This document shows, piece by piece, positions 23,669 to 34,839 of a stretch of 64,000 bases of DNA. Below the pieces are notes generated by a model. The model saw only the letters and a program-made list of their open reading frames with translations. It had not been told where the DNA came from and searched no databases. The position numbers and the translations under genes were made by a program. Each line of letters opens with the position of its first letter. The first letter of the stretch is position 1. This stretch comes from Polytrichum commune (lineage: Eukaryota > Streptophyta > Polytrichopsida > Polytrichales > Polytrichaceae), in the NCBI GenBank assembly GCA_950295325.1, contig OX485808.1:932501-996500 (forward strand), written 5' to 3'.

Positions 23669-24760
23669 GGGCCACTTCACACACAAGACTGAAGGCTCGT
23701 GACCATTGCAATCTAAGGGCCACTTCACACACGAGACTAAGAGCCCGTGACCATTGCACTTCAAGCACTCTCATTGGTGGAAAAGGCGGAGCCGGTCCAA
23801 ATTCGCTTCACACCACGCTTGAGGGACCAACGGAGTATGTGACTGTAAGATGGATGTAAAGTCTACATGGAATCCTACATGGCATCGAATGGATCATGTT
23901 TCATGGTCACTTGGACTACTTTCAAAAACCATCTCTTGGAGGGTGGCCTAACACAAAACGGGGAGACCATGACACTTCGACCGCTCACAACCGTTGGTTT
24001 ATTCTATTTTACCATTTTCGAGGACCCGCATGAATAGACATCCATCGAAATAGCATTCGGTTGAGGACCCGGTCACATATGACTTCACACTACACTTGAG
24101 AGTCTGTGACCGCACTACATGAGTTTGGAGGTGTGTTGGGACGGCCTTTGAACACTTTCTTTTGGGCTCTCACAATTTCATGGTCACGGCTCTTGGCTCT
24201 TGTGTGAAGTGGCCTTAAGAGCTCTCATTAGTCAAAAGGGCGGAGACCGTCCAAGCTCACTTCACACACGAAGGTGAAGGCCTGAAGGTCCAAAGAAAAC
24301 TTCGTGGAGGAAAAGTCTACGTGGAGGTGCTACATGGCGGACCATGGATAAGGTTTCATGGTCTCCCGGAATTTTCGTCAAACCCAATTCCAAAAGGGCC
24401 TGACACAAATTCAGGGAGACCATGACTTCTTTTAATATCTTTTTCCAACATGACAGATTGCAAGATAGGTTGCAGGGCAACTTTCATAACAAACTCCAGG
24501 ACATACAAACAACACCAAGTAATTCTCTTAAATTAACATAGTTTGAGACATATTATATTAAACAAAATCCTCCCCTCTTTTACGGCCAACAAAATATGTG
24601 ATGGTCCTGCAACATGGTCCATTCTCACTTCACCCTATGCTTGAGGGCCCACGACTACATAAAATGGCTTTCCCAACACCCATGGTACGGCCTTTGGATG
24701 AGAGTCAAGGGTCCTCATCATTATAAGGTCATGGCTCTTCGCTCATGTGTGAAGTGGCTC
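23669..24760. mobile_element. Tourist-like MITE (GGGCCACTTCACAC family), outer copy
   Basis: Starts GGGCCACTTCACACACAAG after TAA (23666-23668) and ends CTCATGTGTGAAGTGGCTC before TGA, a degenerate TAA. Removing the inner element leaves about 590 bp, which aligns in reverse orientation with the copy at 57,181-57,751. Shared blocks are GGGCGGAGACCGTCC, GAAGGTGAAGGCC, TTTCATGGTCTCCC and CCATGGTACGG. Confidence 0.8.
23717..24215. mobile_element. Tourist-like MITE nested in its own family member
   Basis: A 499-bp element beginning GGGCCACTTCACACACGAG and ending CTCTTGTGTGAAGTGGCCT, flanked by TAA (23714-23716 and 24216-24218). It interrupts the outer copy within a sequence that reads ATCTAAGAGCTCTCATT when joined, as at 57.7 kb. 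This element is therefore the younger of the two. Confidence 0.85.
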
Positions 24761-24817
24761 TGAGACTGAAGGACTTCACCCTGAGAGATATAAAGGTAAC
24801 GGGGAGTTACCCACTAC

Positions 24818-25045
24818 ACTAAATACGATATTTAGTGCAACTCACTATTTGGAATTACGCAATGCTATATCTATTTATTGAACATCTCATATTCTACCAA
24901 CAAATGTCTAATTGGTAGTTTGGACATTATAAAACATGGACAACTTTACTTGATAAAATTTTATTTCAATAATAATAAAATATAGCACCGTGTAAATCCA
25001 AACAATATGTCACACTAAATATCATATTTGTGGTAGTTGGGACTG
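24818..25045. mobile_element. Short MITE-like element with CACTAAATA ends
   Basis: Bounded by CACTACACTAAATACGATATTTAGTG and a matching CACTAAATATCATATTTGTGGTAG near 25,012. AT-rich interior, no coding sequence. It shares terminal palindromes with the repeats at 0.5, 51.8 and 52.9 kb. Confidence 0.45.
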
Positions 25046-25619
25046 TGGTGTGACACAATCTTCTCACCTCGTGAGTAAACGACCATTAGTTAAGAGCACT
25101 TAACTCACCCCAAAGGCGTGGAGGGAGAGCTAGTTCACTAACTTATCCACTTGAAGACTATTTGAGGGGACTAGTTGAGGCTCAAGGTTGGGTGGATCAT
25201 ACCTTTTTGTTTTCCTCTCTCTTTTGGAGAGAAGTTACATTGCTATTAAAGCTCCAAGATCTTGTACCTTGGTGTTATGGTGTTGTTACTTTTCTGTTGC
25301 GTAACATTTGTGTTTCAAGTTGGGGAGACAATTAGATCTATTTTGCAAAGGAAGGGAATGAGTTTTGTTTTGTTTTGTTTTGTTTTGAGAGAGGCAAAAG
25401 GGGAGCTTAAAGCATGCTTCATAGAAAGTTTTTTGCAATTTTTTGGTCACCGGACCCACATGTCATCCAAATATTTTGGTTTTCTGATTCAAGGTTTCTT
25501 GGATGATCAAGTGTTTCCTTTTGTGTTCTTCTATTTTTCCTTGAATACATTATAATGGTCAAGCTTGTAAATTAAGTCCTCGGGCTCTCTAGTTTTTGGG
25601 TATTGTTTACATACAACAC
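25046..25619. other. Region before the gypsy relic, 5' LTR not identified
   Basis: May contain the eroded 5' end of the Ty3/gypsy element, but no matching LTR was seen. (GTTTT) repeats occur near 25,365-25,385. No gene was recognised. Confidence 0.35.
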
Positions 25620-26503
25620 CGTGACAATGAATATGGAAATATTTGTCCCTAATTATGAGGCCTCTCCTTTCATGGTTAACCCCGTTTCTACCTTCCCAAC
25701 AATTGAGGAAATTGTGGATAAATTCAGAGTGCTTTTAGCGGAAATACTCCCAAAAGGTTGTTTAAAACACAATGGGGACTTGGTCATCAATTATTCCCTC
25801 GTATGAGTATTTGCAAAGTTTATCGAGGGCCTATTTGCATGGTAAAAAGGAGATACCCTATGATACCAATGCATATTTCATTAATGGAATACATAAGGCA
25901 AAGTACTTTAAGAGAAATTTGACAAGATTTTAAGTTGTTGCATCAATTTGAATCTAGTTCAAACTATGGCAAATATATATGGATGAGGCCATGCCACACG
26001 TTTTGAATAAGCTCACTCTGTCATCTCAATCAATGATGAACTTCTCAAGGCAAATAGTGCATCAAGATGTATTTGTTTTAATGATTGGTGTTGCATCATA
26101 TTGTGTGTGAGTTATGCTTTTGCTATTACCTTTGGGCTGAAAGTATAGAAGGGTAATGACACTTTGGTATTAGGCAACATTGATCAAGTTCCTACGGACA
26201 AGCATACTAAAGTCCATGTTAAGATAAAACAATGTTATATTCAAATTAATTGCCTTGTCTCTAAGTTGAGCAATGGTATTGATTTGATATTGGGAAATGA
26301 TTGGTTAGTACAAGACAAAAACGTTTGGATTTTCAATTTAAACATTGCATGTTTACTAAAGGCCGTCGTAAAATGACTGTGTATACAAATATAATGCAAA
26401 GTCAAAATCCAAATTCCCATAGACTCACTTGCATGCAATTCAAATGGTCAATTCGGAAGGAAGAAATTTCATTCTTAATTCAATTAAACTACAGTTGGAA
26501 ATG

Positions 26504-27816
26504 TGTGAGGCCAAACCACCCACCCTTAAGCGTCCTAGTCCGGGTGAGGGAATGGATATCACATTCATGTTTCCACAACTCCATTTGACCAAACTCGTGA
26601 GAACCCATGACATTTCCCATCAATCAGTGCACACCAATCCATTCCACGATAATATTACAAGCGTTGACAAACGCTCTTCTCTATTATCACAATCATAACC
26701 TCGTGTTCTCCTATCTTGCTAATGAACTAAGTATCTAAAGTAATATTAAGTAACAACTTAATTAACTAACTCTCACCGAGTCTAATGTAGCACCACGGGA
26801 TCCCCCCTTTATATCACTACGGTTCTCCCTTAGTCATCTACCCAAATCACTCAAAGCCTAGCATTAAAGTAAGCCAGCAGCCTCGGAACAATAAGCCCAG
26901 CAGACTTCCAACAGTAAGCTAGTAACCTTGAATCAGTAAGCCCAGCTTCGAAACATTAAGCCCGCAACCTCCCAACAGTAAACCAGCAACCTCCCAACAG
27001 TAAGCCCAACGGACTTCCAATAGTAAGCCAGTAGCCTTGAATCAATAAGACCAGCCTCGAAACAGTAAGCCAGTAGCCTCCCAACAGTAAGCCAACAGCT
27101 TCGAAACATTAAGCCCGTAGCCTCCCAACAGTAAGCCCAGCCTCGAAATATTAAGCCCACAGCCTCCCAATAGTAAGCCCAACCTCGAAACAATAAGCCA
27201 ACAACTTCAAAACATTAAGCCAGTAGCCTCCCAACAGTAAGCCAGCAGCTTCGAAACATTAAGCCCGCTAATCCTCTACCTAATTCCACTAATTACCCAA
27301 GCCCCCTACCTAATCTTCATACCTAATTCCACTAATTTCCCTAATACCCCCTTACTAATTACACACTTTTTCTCTAGCTCTAAGAGCTCAAAATCCTAGA
27401 GAGGAGGGGGAGAGAGAGAGAGAGAGGAAGGAGAGGAGGAAGAGAGAATGAAGAGAGAAGAGGAGGAGGAGGGGAGGGCACCCAAGACCACAAACCCCTT
27501 AACCTTCTCCTACTTAGTAGGACCTTATCCTATCCACTAAGCCCTCACCCCCTAAACCAACAAGAGCATGTTCTAATTCAACCATTTAAATCCAAGGCCC
27601 TTCCTCTTGCTTCATCAAACACTACTCAATCAACCAAAACACTCCCTAATGTCGCTAAGCTTCTAATTAACCACACAAATAGGCTTAAGGTCTAAACATA
27701 AATCCACACCGAGCCTCACTCTTTTTATACTTTTAATTGTTTCAATAACACCCGAATTGCAATCCTAAGTAGATCCTAAGCATAAAACAAATATGAGCAC
27801 TCATTTTGGGCTCATA
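26504..27816 (+). mobile_element. Solo LTR, family 1, copy A (1,313 bp)
   Basis: Starts TGTGAGGCCA and ends TGGGCTCATA (near TG...CA inverted ends), flanked by the perfect 5-bp duplication AAATG (26499-26503; 27817-27821). This fits one LTR left by recombination. Its middle (26,870-27,275) is a minisatellite of about 25-bp units such as AGTAAGCCAGTAGCCTCCCA. The 3' part matches the LTR at 30,684 (TTCACTCTTTTTAT-like block, CACTTTGGGCTCA-like end). It splits the gypsy pol. Confidence 0.83.
27380..27480. repeat. Purine-rich GA/GGA tract within the solo LTR
   Basis: An imperfect run of GAGAG and GGAGGA units around 27,400-27,475. Confidence 0.6.
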
Positions 27817-29579
27817 AAATGGCAGAGAGGACACAATGGCACCACCTTATGCCACAATGTTGGAGGACTTGTTGATGTGTTTTGGCCTTTACCAAGTGGA
27901 TTACCTCCATAGTGGGGAATGGCCCATTTTATTCTTCTTGAGCCAAATGGGAAGCCACCTTTCATATCTATCTATAGGTTGAGTCCTCTAGAACTACATG
28001 AGGCTAAGACGTAGATTAAGGAATACTAAAAAAAAAGATGGATTGAGCCCAATGCATCGCCTTCTGGGTTTCCCATATTATTTGTCCAAAAAAGTCGGAG
28101 CACTACAAATGATGGTTGAAATTTTGGCACAAATATATCACCAGATTCATATATCATAGGAAGATGCATCTAAAATGGCATTCAAAACCTCATTTGGGCA
28201 TGATCAGTTTAAGGTCTTAATTGTTGGACTTACTAATGTCCCATCTACTTTCCATGGAGATGAATCAAGCTTTTTAATAAGTTTATCATGTAGTTTGTGT
28301 TAGTATATCTTGATGATATCCTAATTTTCTTAAAGAATGAGGAGGAATATGGGCAACATTTAAAGTAAGTACTCCAAGTTCTAAGAGAGCAACAAGCTCC
28401 ACTGATATTCCAAATTCATGTAGTTTGTGTTTTATACCAAGATGGCTAAGTGTCATTTCAGGAAAGTATAATGACACTACTTAAGCCATGTTATCGGCCA
28501 AGAGAGCATTAAAGTGGATCCTAAGAAAATTGAAATTGTTGTGAAGTCGCATAGACCTCTTGAAATTGGACAATTACAATATTTTTTGGGGGTTTTGCAA
28601 TTACTTTTGCAAATTCATCCATGAATATTTTACTTTAGTGGCACCTTTGACATATTTGACATGAAGCAAATCTAAATTGATTTGGAATGAGGATTGGCAA
28701 AGTGCATTTGAAAATGTTAAATTTGTATTAACACATGCACTTAGTTTTTACATTGTCCAAGTGAAGGGAACCATTTGAGGTCATCATTGATGATTCTTTA
28801 ATAGGGGAATTAACGGTCATGCTTCAAAGAAGAAGACCTAATGCCTTTGAAAGTGGGAAATTCTTCCTTGTTGAGATGAAATATACCAGTAGAGAGGAAA
28901 AAAAATTAGCAACAGTTGTGCACGCCATGTAAACCCGGCGGTATTACTTAGAGTGGGATGATTGCACTGTGGTGACATACCACAACCCAATCATGTATTT
29001 AAAGACACAACATAAGTTATAAAGGTATCAAACTCGATGGCTTGAATTCTTGGAGCATAATTTTGTCTATAAGTGCGTATACTGCACATGACATATCACT
29101 ATGGCGGCCAACACTATGTGATGAGATTTCAGAGAGCTAGACAATCAACTTACTGAATTTGCTAATGATTATAAGTTATATCATATACTTGTTGCATAAT
29201 ATGTTTTTCATCCTTGGTTCTTAAACCCGTACAATCTGAAAAACATATATGGTGGTATGATAAAGCAGTAGTGGTTCAATATGTGTCCTTCCAAGGGTAA
29301 ATTATTAGGTGTTTTCTACTCCATGAATATCATGATGCAATGTACATTGGTCATGTTGGGATAACTAAGACTTGGAAAAGGATGCGACTAAATTTTTGGT
29401 GGCGTAAGATACAAAGGTCCATCATGAGTTATATCTATATAAAAACTTGTAAGATTTTTCAATGGAGTATAACTCCTATTTTGAAGCAAGCAAACATGTT
29501 ACAACCCTTGAAGATTCCCGACATGAATTGGGAGGTGGTCAACATGGATTTTATCTTTGGCTTGACACCTTCCAACTCA

Positions 29580-29580
<1 letters not shown>

Positions 29581-29667
<87 letters not shown>
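29581..29667. repeat. Compound microsatellite (TTG)n(TG)n in the integrase reading frame
   Basis: About 18 TTG units followed by about 15 TG units. The tract sits between TPSN and DKLSKMAHF-like codons of the gypsy integrase core. Intact elements have a short run of Val codons before Asp there, so the tract probably grew from GTTGTTG coding sequence. Confidence 0.8.
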
Positions 29668-29668
<1 letters not shown>

Positions 29669-30683
29669 ATAAATTGTCCAAAATGGCCCACTTTATGCCA
29701 ACCACAACACCAGTTATTGTTGAAAAAACGACAAGGTTATTTTGTGATCATGTGCATAAACTTCATGGTGTACCCTAAGTAATCCTAAGCAACATAGATG
29801 CTAGATTTACAAATAGGTTATGGATTGCGTTGCATGGTCTTTTGTAGACAAGGTTGGCTATGTCCACCGCATTTCATCCTCAAACCGATGAACAAATGGA
29901 AATAGTACTCCGGGTCATTAAGGAAATCTTGTGATATTAAATAAATACAATGTAGGATGACTGGAATGAATTCCTCGCTAAGGTAGAATTTGCATATAAT
30001 GACTTTTGGCAAGAGTCTGTTTGGAACACTCCATTTATCCTCAACACATGTCAACATCATGTGACACCAATAAGTGGGATCAACATGTGTCAAGTCAAGG
30101 AGTAGTGGATGCGATAGCCATGTCAAACAACATACGTACACATCATCATGAAAGCGTGATTGTGAAGCCCCAACTGTGCATAAATGTTTGAGGCGAAAGT
30201 AGGCACATTTTTATTCTTTCGGGCTTGCACATGATCCTATAAATGATGCATTAACAATAATATGTCTTGCCATATGAATGGCATGGAGCATGTGTACATA
30301 AATTGATATCATGGCTTGGTTTTAAGTTACGTGGTGGTATTGGCTATTGTTTTGATGCACTATGCTTTGGGGTTTGTGGTACATGAACGCAAACGTTCAT
30401 TTCTAAGTGAGGAAGTGTGTAATTGTTGAAGGTGAAGCATTAGGTTGCTTGTAATCATAGAAATGTAATATTAGAAGGTGTAGAAGGTAGAGCATTAGAT
30501 TGCTTGTAGTCAATATAAATGTAAAGGAAGAGGCATGAGAAACAATAAGGTTAAATTAATGCCACAACGATTTTCCGATAGGGATAAGAGCTATCCCACA
30601 TTGTTTGTATGAACCAAGGAAAAGAAGAAAAATAATTAAAGGCAAAACAAGGGTAACATGAGACCATCTCACTCTGAGCATTG

Positions 30684-31796
30684 TGTGAGCCCAGAATCAC
30701 CCCCGCCTTTAATTGCGTATGAGTCCAGGCGGGGGATCCTCTGTCACACTCCTCTCCCGTATTGCGAAAATGTATCAACCCCCGTGAATGAGGCAATGAG
30801 ACACAACCCTGTCTCTTTATTAAACTCTCATAAACCCAAGTATTCATAAATACTTGTACCACAACATACATCAAGTAGGATCCTAATTAATTCCACATTC
30901 TCTAACCCCCAAGCCTAATTCTATGACTAACTACCTACTAACCCAACACTGGTCTACATGATAAACTCCTCTGTCCGCCAACAGTCCATGCCACTTCCCC
31001 TCCAGAGCTTATAACTGGCTGGGCTTCGGCCAACAACCTCACATTCTCCGAAATCCTTTGAGCTGCCGAGCTTTGGCCAACAACCTCACATTCTCTGAAT
31101 CGCCTTTGAGGTGCCTGGGCTTTGGCCAACAACCTCACATTCTCTAAATCCTTTTAAGTTGCCTGGGCTTCAGCCAGCAACCTCACATTCTCTAAATCCT
31201 TTTAAGTTGCCTGGGCTTCGGCCAACAACCTCACATTCTCTGAATCGCCTTTGAGCTGCCTGGGTTTCGGCCAGAAACCTCACATTCTCTGAATCCTTTT
31301 AAGTTGCCTGGGCTTTGGCCAGCAACCTCACATTCTCTGAAATCCTTTGAGCTCGCTCCTTGAGAACAACCAACCTCCCCCGAAGGGACCCCTCCTCCTT
31401 CTCCACTGTTCAGGCAACGGGGAATCCTACTTCGGCAGCATTTTTTCTCATTTCCCCCGCTTCCCTTGGTCTTCCACTGTATCCTTATCGTGTCTCTCCC
31501 CGAGAGGAGTTTTCTTCTCCTCATTCACCGTTCCCCCTGGCTTATCCATAAGCCCTGACCCCCTTTAAATGGACAGCAAAGGTCTTAATTCGAACATTAA
31601 AAACCTGCGTTTGACTCCTTGCCATAGGACTACCTAACCCTCCCCTAACCAATTAAATCAACACTAACTCAACTCAAGCCCCAAATCTAACACTTCACTC
31701 TTTTTATGTTTTCTTCACAATAAATAAAAGTCACGATCTAAGTCCTAATGATTTCTAAGGTTAACACACATGTGGGCACACGACTTTGGGCTCACA
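30684..31796 (+). mobile_element. Solo LTR, family 1, copy B (1,113 bp)
   Basis: Begins TGTGAGCCCA and ends TGGGCTCACA, a perfect 10-bp inverted terminal pair. It is flanked by the 5-bp duplication CATTG (30679-30683; 31797-31801). The interior minisatellite (31,005-31,350) repeats a ~50-bp unit containing CAACCTCACATTCTCTGAAT and CCTGGGCTTCGGCCA. It sits inside the 5' LTR of the LTR-GAG element. It is related to the copy at 26,504, but with a different repeat array. Confidence 0.87.
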
Positions 31797-31866
31797 CATT
31801 GTTCATATGCCTTTGTGTATGTGTAATATGTTTGTGAAATCTCATTTCTAGTCCTATTGACTTCCA

Positions 31867-32625
31867 AATGTTATGGGTCCACGCATGCAAGTGAAGTGCA
31901 AAGACATTTGATTGCTTTGAGGTTGCAGAGTGGATCTTGAGGGGTTGGTGCTTTGGAATTTCGGAGCGTTGGAGATGTCTAAGGACACATTTGGTTGTTT
32001 TTTGCTTTTGCTTGAATGTATGTTTGATGCATGAGCATGTAACTTGATTGTCTTAAGTGTTGAGAGGTTTGTTTGAAAGGTTTGGAGGTGTTTAGACTTC
32101 AACAACAATTGACATTAGTGTTTTGAGTGTTTAAGGGCTTATTTGAGAGCGTTGAAGGTGTTTAGATTCCAAGAGCACATGACTTGAGAGGCTTGAATAT
32201 TGAGAAGGTTATTTTAAAGGTTTGAAGGTGTTTAGACTTCAAAACATACGACTAGAATAATTTGAATGGTTTAAGATTTATTTGTGAGGCTTGAGTATTG
32301 TAAGGTTGTTTGAAACCATTCAAGGTGTTTTGAATTTTTGAGTGCTTGAGGTGTACAAGATTTGACTTGAGGTATTTGAGAGTGTAAAACACATTTGACT
32401 TGAGTGATTGGAGAGTACAAAGGGCACATTTAAGAGAAAATGCATTCATTTGAATGAAATAAGATCTAACGAGTGATTAGAGAGTGCAATGGCCACATTT
32501 GAAAGAAAATGCATTCATTTGAGTGAAACGAATTATAACTTGAATGATTAAAACGTTGTAACACACATTTGAAAGCAAGTGGACTAATTCTAGGTGTGAG
32601 AGATTTGACTTGAGTGATTAGAATG
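31867..32625 (+). repeat. Leader of the LTR-GAG element, part 1 (degenerate TTTGAGTG array)
   Basis: Non-coding array of loosely repeated phrases such as GACTTGAGTGATTAGAGAG and TTTGAAAGAAAATGCATTCA, with a period of roughly 65-90 bp. It continues after the LINE at 45,335. Confidence 0.6.
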
Positions 32626-33241
32626 TCTTTAGGCATTAAGTTGGTTTGCGAGTGTGGGAGGTGGGGGATGACTTGAGAGGTGAAGCCGGAACACTCTCGG
32701 CGAAGCCCTGACAGATCTGAGAAGGTGTTGGAGGTAAGGGGGGAAGTGCCAAGGTAGAAGTGGCTATCCTGCTGCTCCCGTAACTCTTCCCCCCCAGCCA
32801 CCCACCTCTTCAGATTTTGAAAGGGCACTGAGAGATGTGGCCACCGTAACAAGCCCCCCATAAAAGATCGTGATAATCAGTGCATCCACACTCTCCTCAT
32901 AGGCCCCCCCGACACCAGAAACGGTAGAACGAAGCAGCCGCTGCTGCACCTCGGAGATCTACTGCCGAGCCACCACCACATGACATCGCCACTACCACGG
33001 AACACATCAACATATCTGACCCTGCAATACGTAGCTGACTGGATTCTCAAACTGCTGCCACGCCGCCACTGGAGACATCTGCTTCAACGAGTAACAACTG
33101 CTGCTACTCACCACGGGAAGTTAGCCACCGAAGTAACCGCCCCGACGAAGCTGCCGCCCACACCTGAAGTCCCCTTGCAACCAAATCCACCACCGATACA
33201 GCTGCTGCTCGCCGGATACACGTAGCCGCCGAACTCGCCGG

Positions 33242-33500
33242 GACCTCGTAACCGCTACTACCTCAAAACACATTCTCCGAAGTCCCCTACAACTCGTAGC
33301 CGCTGCTGCCGTTGTCAATAAATCGGTGCTGCCATCGAAACACAGACTCCGAAGACCCCCACAACTCGTAGCCGCTGCTGCCGCCGTCGCCAACGTCCCT
33401 TCAAAACTACTGCCACTCCCGCAACCCACAGCCGCTGCTACCACCCAAACACAGGTTTAGAAGCGCCCCCGCAACTCGCAGCCGCTGCTGCCACCGGAGA
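33242..33500 (+). repeat. GC-rich minisatellite in the LINE 5' region
   Basis: Five imperfect units of 50-72 bp, each starting near AACTCGTAGCCGCTGCTGCC (about 33,248, 33,290, 33,362, 33,421 and 33,471). Tandem arrays in LINE 5' UTRs often serve as promoter monomers. That role here is inference. Confidence 0.65.
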
Positions 33501-34333
33501 TTGCAGATCCAAGCTCAGATCTGTACTCAGATCCAGGCTCATCGAACATTACATCTAAAATCCAGCACATTAGACTAGACTTACAAGACCCAGAGATTGC
33601 ACCGAGTGAACTCAGTCAAAGGATCCTGCGGGTGTCCACATCTAGCAGAAACATAGTCAAAATTTCTGTTGCAAGACATAGAAATCCTCAACAAAGGATA
33701 GTATGACTACAGATAGGAAAACCTTGAGAGATTACAACCCAGAGGAAGATTGGGACAAACTGCAGCCGGAGAGACTTTAGACCTGCGCTATCTACAAGCA
33801 CTGCTGAACGCCGAAGGAACTGCTAAAACCAAGGAGGAATTGCTTAAGCGAAAGGAGAGCCGTCACCAAAACCGAGAGCTTGTCGAAGCAGCGGGGAGCC
33901 CCAGAAGATGCCTCAACACTGTGCTCCAGAAGAGTGCTGGAAATTCTTGACAAACACACGACAGAGGGAGGAGTTCCGATTCGGAGATTTGCTGCTGGAA
34001 ATCAGAAGGCTGCAAACACGGCATTGCAGCAAGAAACAAACGGGAGTTGCGTGCTGTGCAGTTGGCAGACACCGGAGGATAATTGGATCGACACTATATT
34101 AGCCACAGAACTACTGCGAAGTTGTGCAGCACCGGAGCAGAAGTTGTAAAGACGTGAAGCTGCGGGACGTGAGAGGCCGCGAAGCTGTGGAACTGTACAG
34201 CTGATTACTCCTCAACCAACAAGGGATTCCAAGGTAAGATTTCTAAACCATCCATTGCACATAGACTTAGATGCACACACATAAGTAATAAGTAGTCACA
34301 TAGCAATTTTTTTTTGTCAAGATAGGAGGTAGT

Positions 34334-34684
34334 ATGAAGGTTGCATATGCAACCATGTTTGCTTTTGTATTATGGCTCATAGTAGCCTCCTCATATTGGA
34401 AATCCTCTCACCGTGTCCCCTCTCACACTATTTGGATAGGATATTCAAGTTGTCGTTATGAAAACATACATGAACACAAACCAACACCAAAAGTAGTACC
34501 ACCATGTTTTTATGCCTCTCCATATTGGAACCTTATGTATCTCATCAAAACATCCACACCCCTAGATAACTTAACACATCAATACACTAATCTAGAAAAT
34601 GAAAAACCAAAATTGTTGCATGCTTGGATTATTAATAATTATTGTTCCAAAACCAATAAACGAAATAAGAGTAATTATATGTAA
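34334..34684 (+). other. Unassigned 116-codon frame in the LINE 5' region
   Basis: Starts MKVAYATMFAFVLWLIVASS, a hydrophobic signal-like start. It is followed by a Cys/His/Tyr-rich stretch with no recognised family. It lies between the 5' minisatellite and ORF1 and could be an upstream frame or chance. Confidence 0.2.
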
Positions 34685-34839
34685 GACACTCAAAACACTT
34701 CTTCCCTAAAAACAATATCCAATTTGGCCCACAATTTAATTTGTGGAATGGATTTGGCATAGGGATGATAAGAAGTATGGACCTAGTTAACCCTCCACAA
34801 AAACTAAGCCACTCATTTGAACATTGTACTTGTCACAGA

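Larger units (their letters stand above)
25620..30420 (+). pseudogene. Dead Ty3/gypsy retrotransposon (protease, RT, RNase H, integrase)
   Basis: A decayed pol in fixed order with many stops and frameshifts. Protease-like sequence lies at 26.1-26.4 kb (NGIDLILGNDWLVQ). The RT entry motif at 27.9-28.0 kb reads ...LPSGLPP...FILLEPN.KPPFISIYRLSP. The RT catalytic box FVLVYLDDILIF has YLDD at 28,306-28,317. RNase H at 28.78-29.07 kb includes TVVTYHNPIMYLKT and RWLEFLEHNF. Integrase at 29.33-30.1 kb includes FWWRKIQRSI, WEVVNMDFIFGL and AFHPQTDEQME. The phrase order and wording are typical of plant Ty3/gypsy elements. A solo LTR interrupts it at 26,504-27,816, and a microsatellite has expanded inside integrase. 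No chromodomain was seen. It cannot be autonomous. Confidence 0.85.

Noticed and set aside
26933-27193. Trp/Gly-rich repetitive minus-strand protein
   Set aside because: Translation of the minisatellite inside a solo LTR.
30938-31350. CRISPR-like array of ~50-bp units
   Set aside because: Units are contiguous and degenerate, without unique spacers, and lie inside an LTR of a eukaryotic genome.
30427-31866. 3' LTR of the gypsy element at 25.6-30.4 kb
   Set aside because: It follows the gypsy pol directly, but its partner LTR lies at 46,858, next to a copia-type gag, and no matching LTR was found upstream of the gypsy. Some doubt remains.
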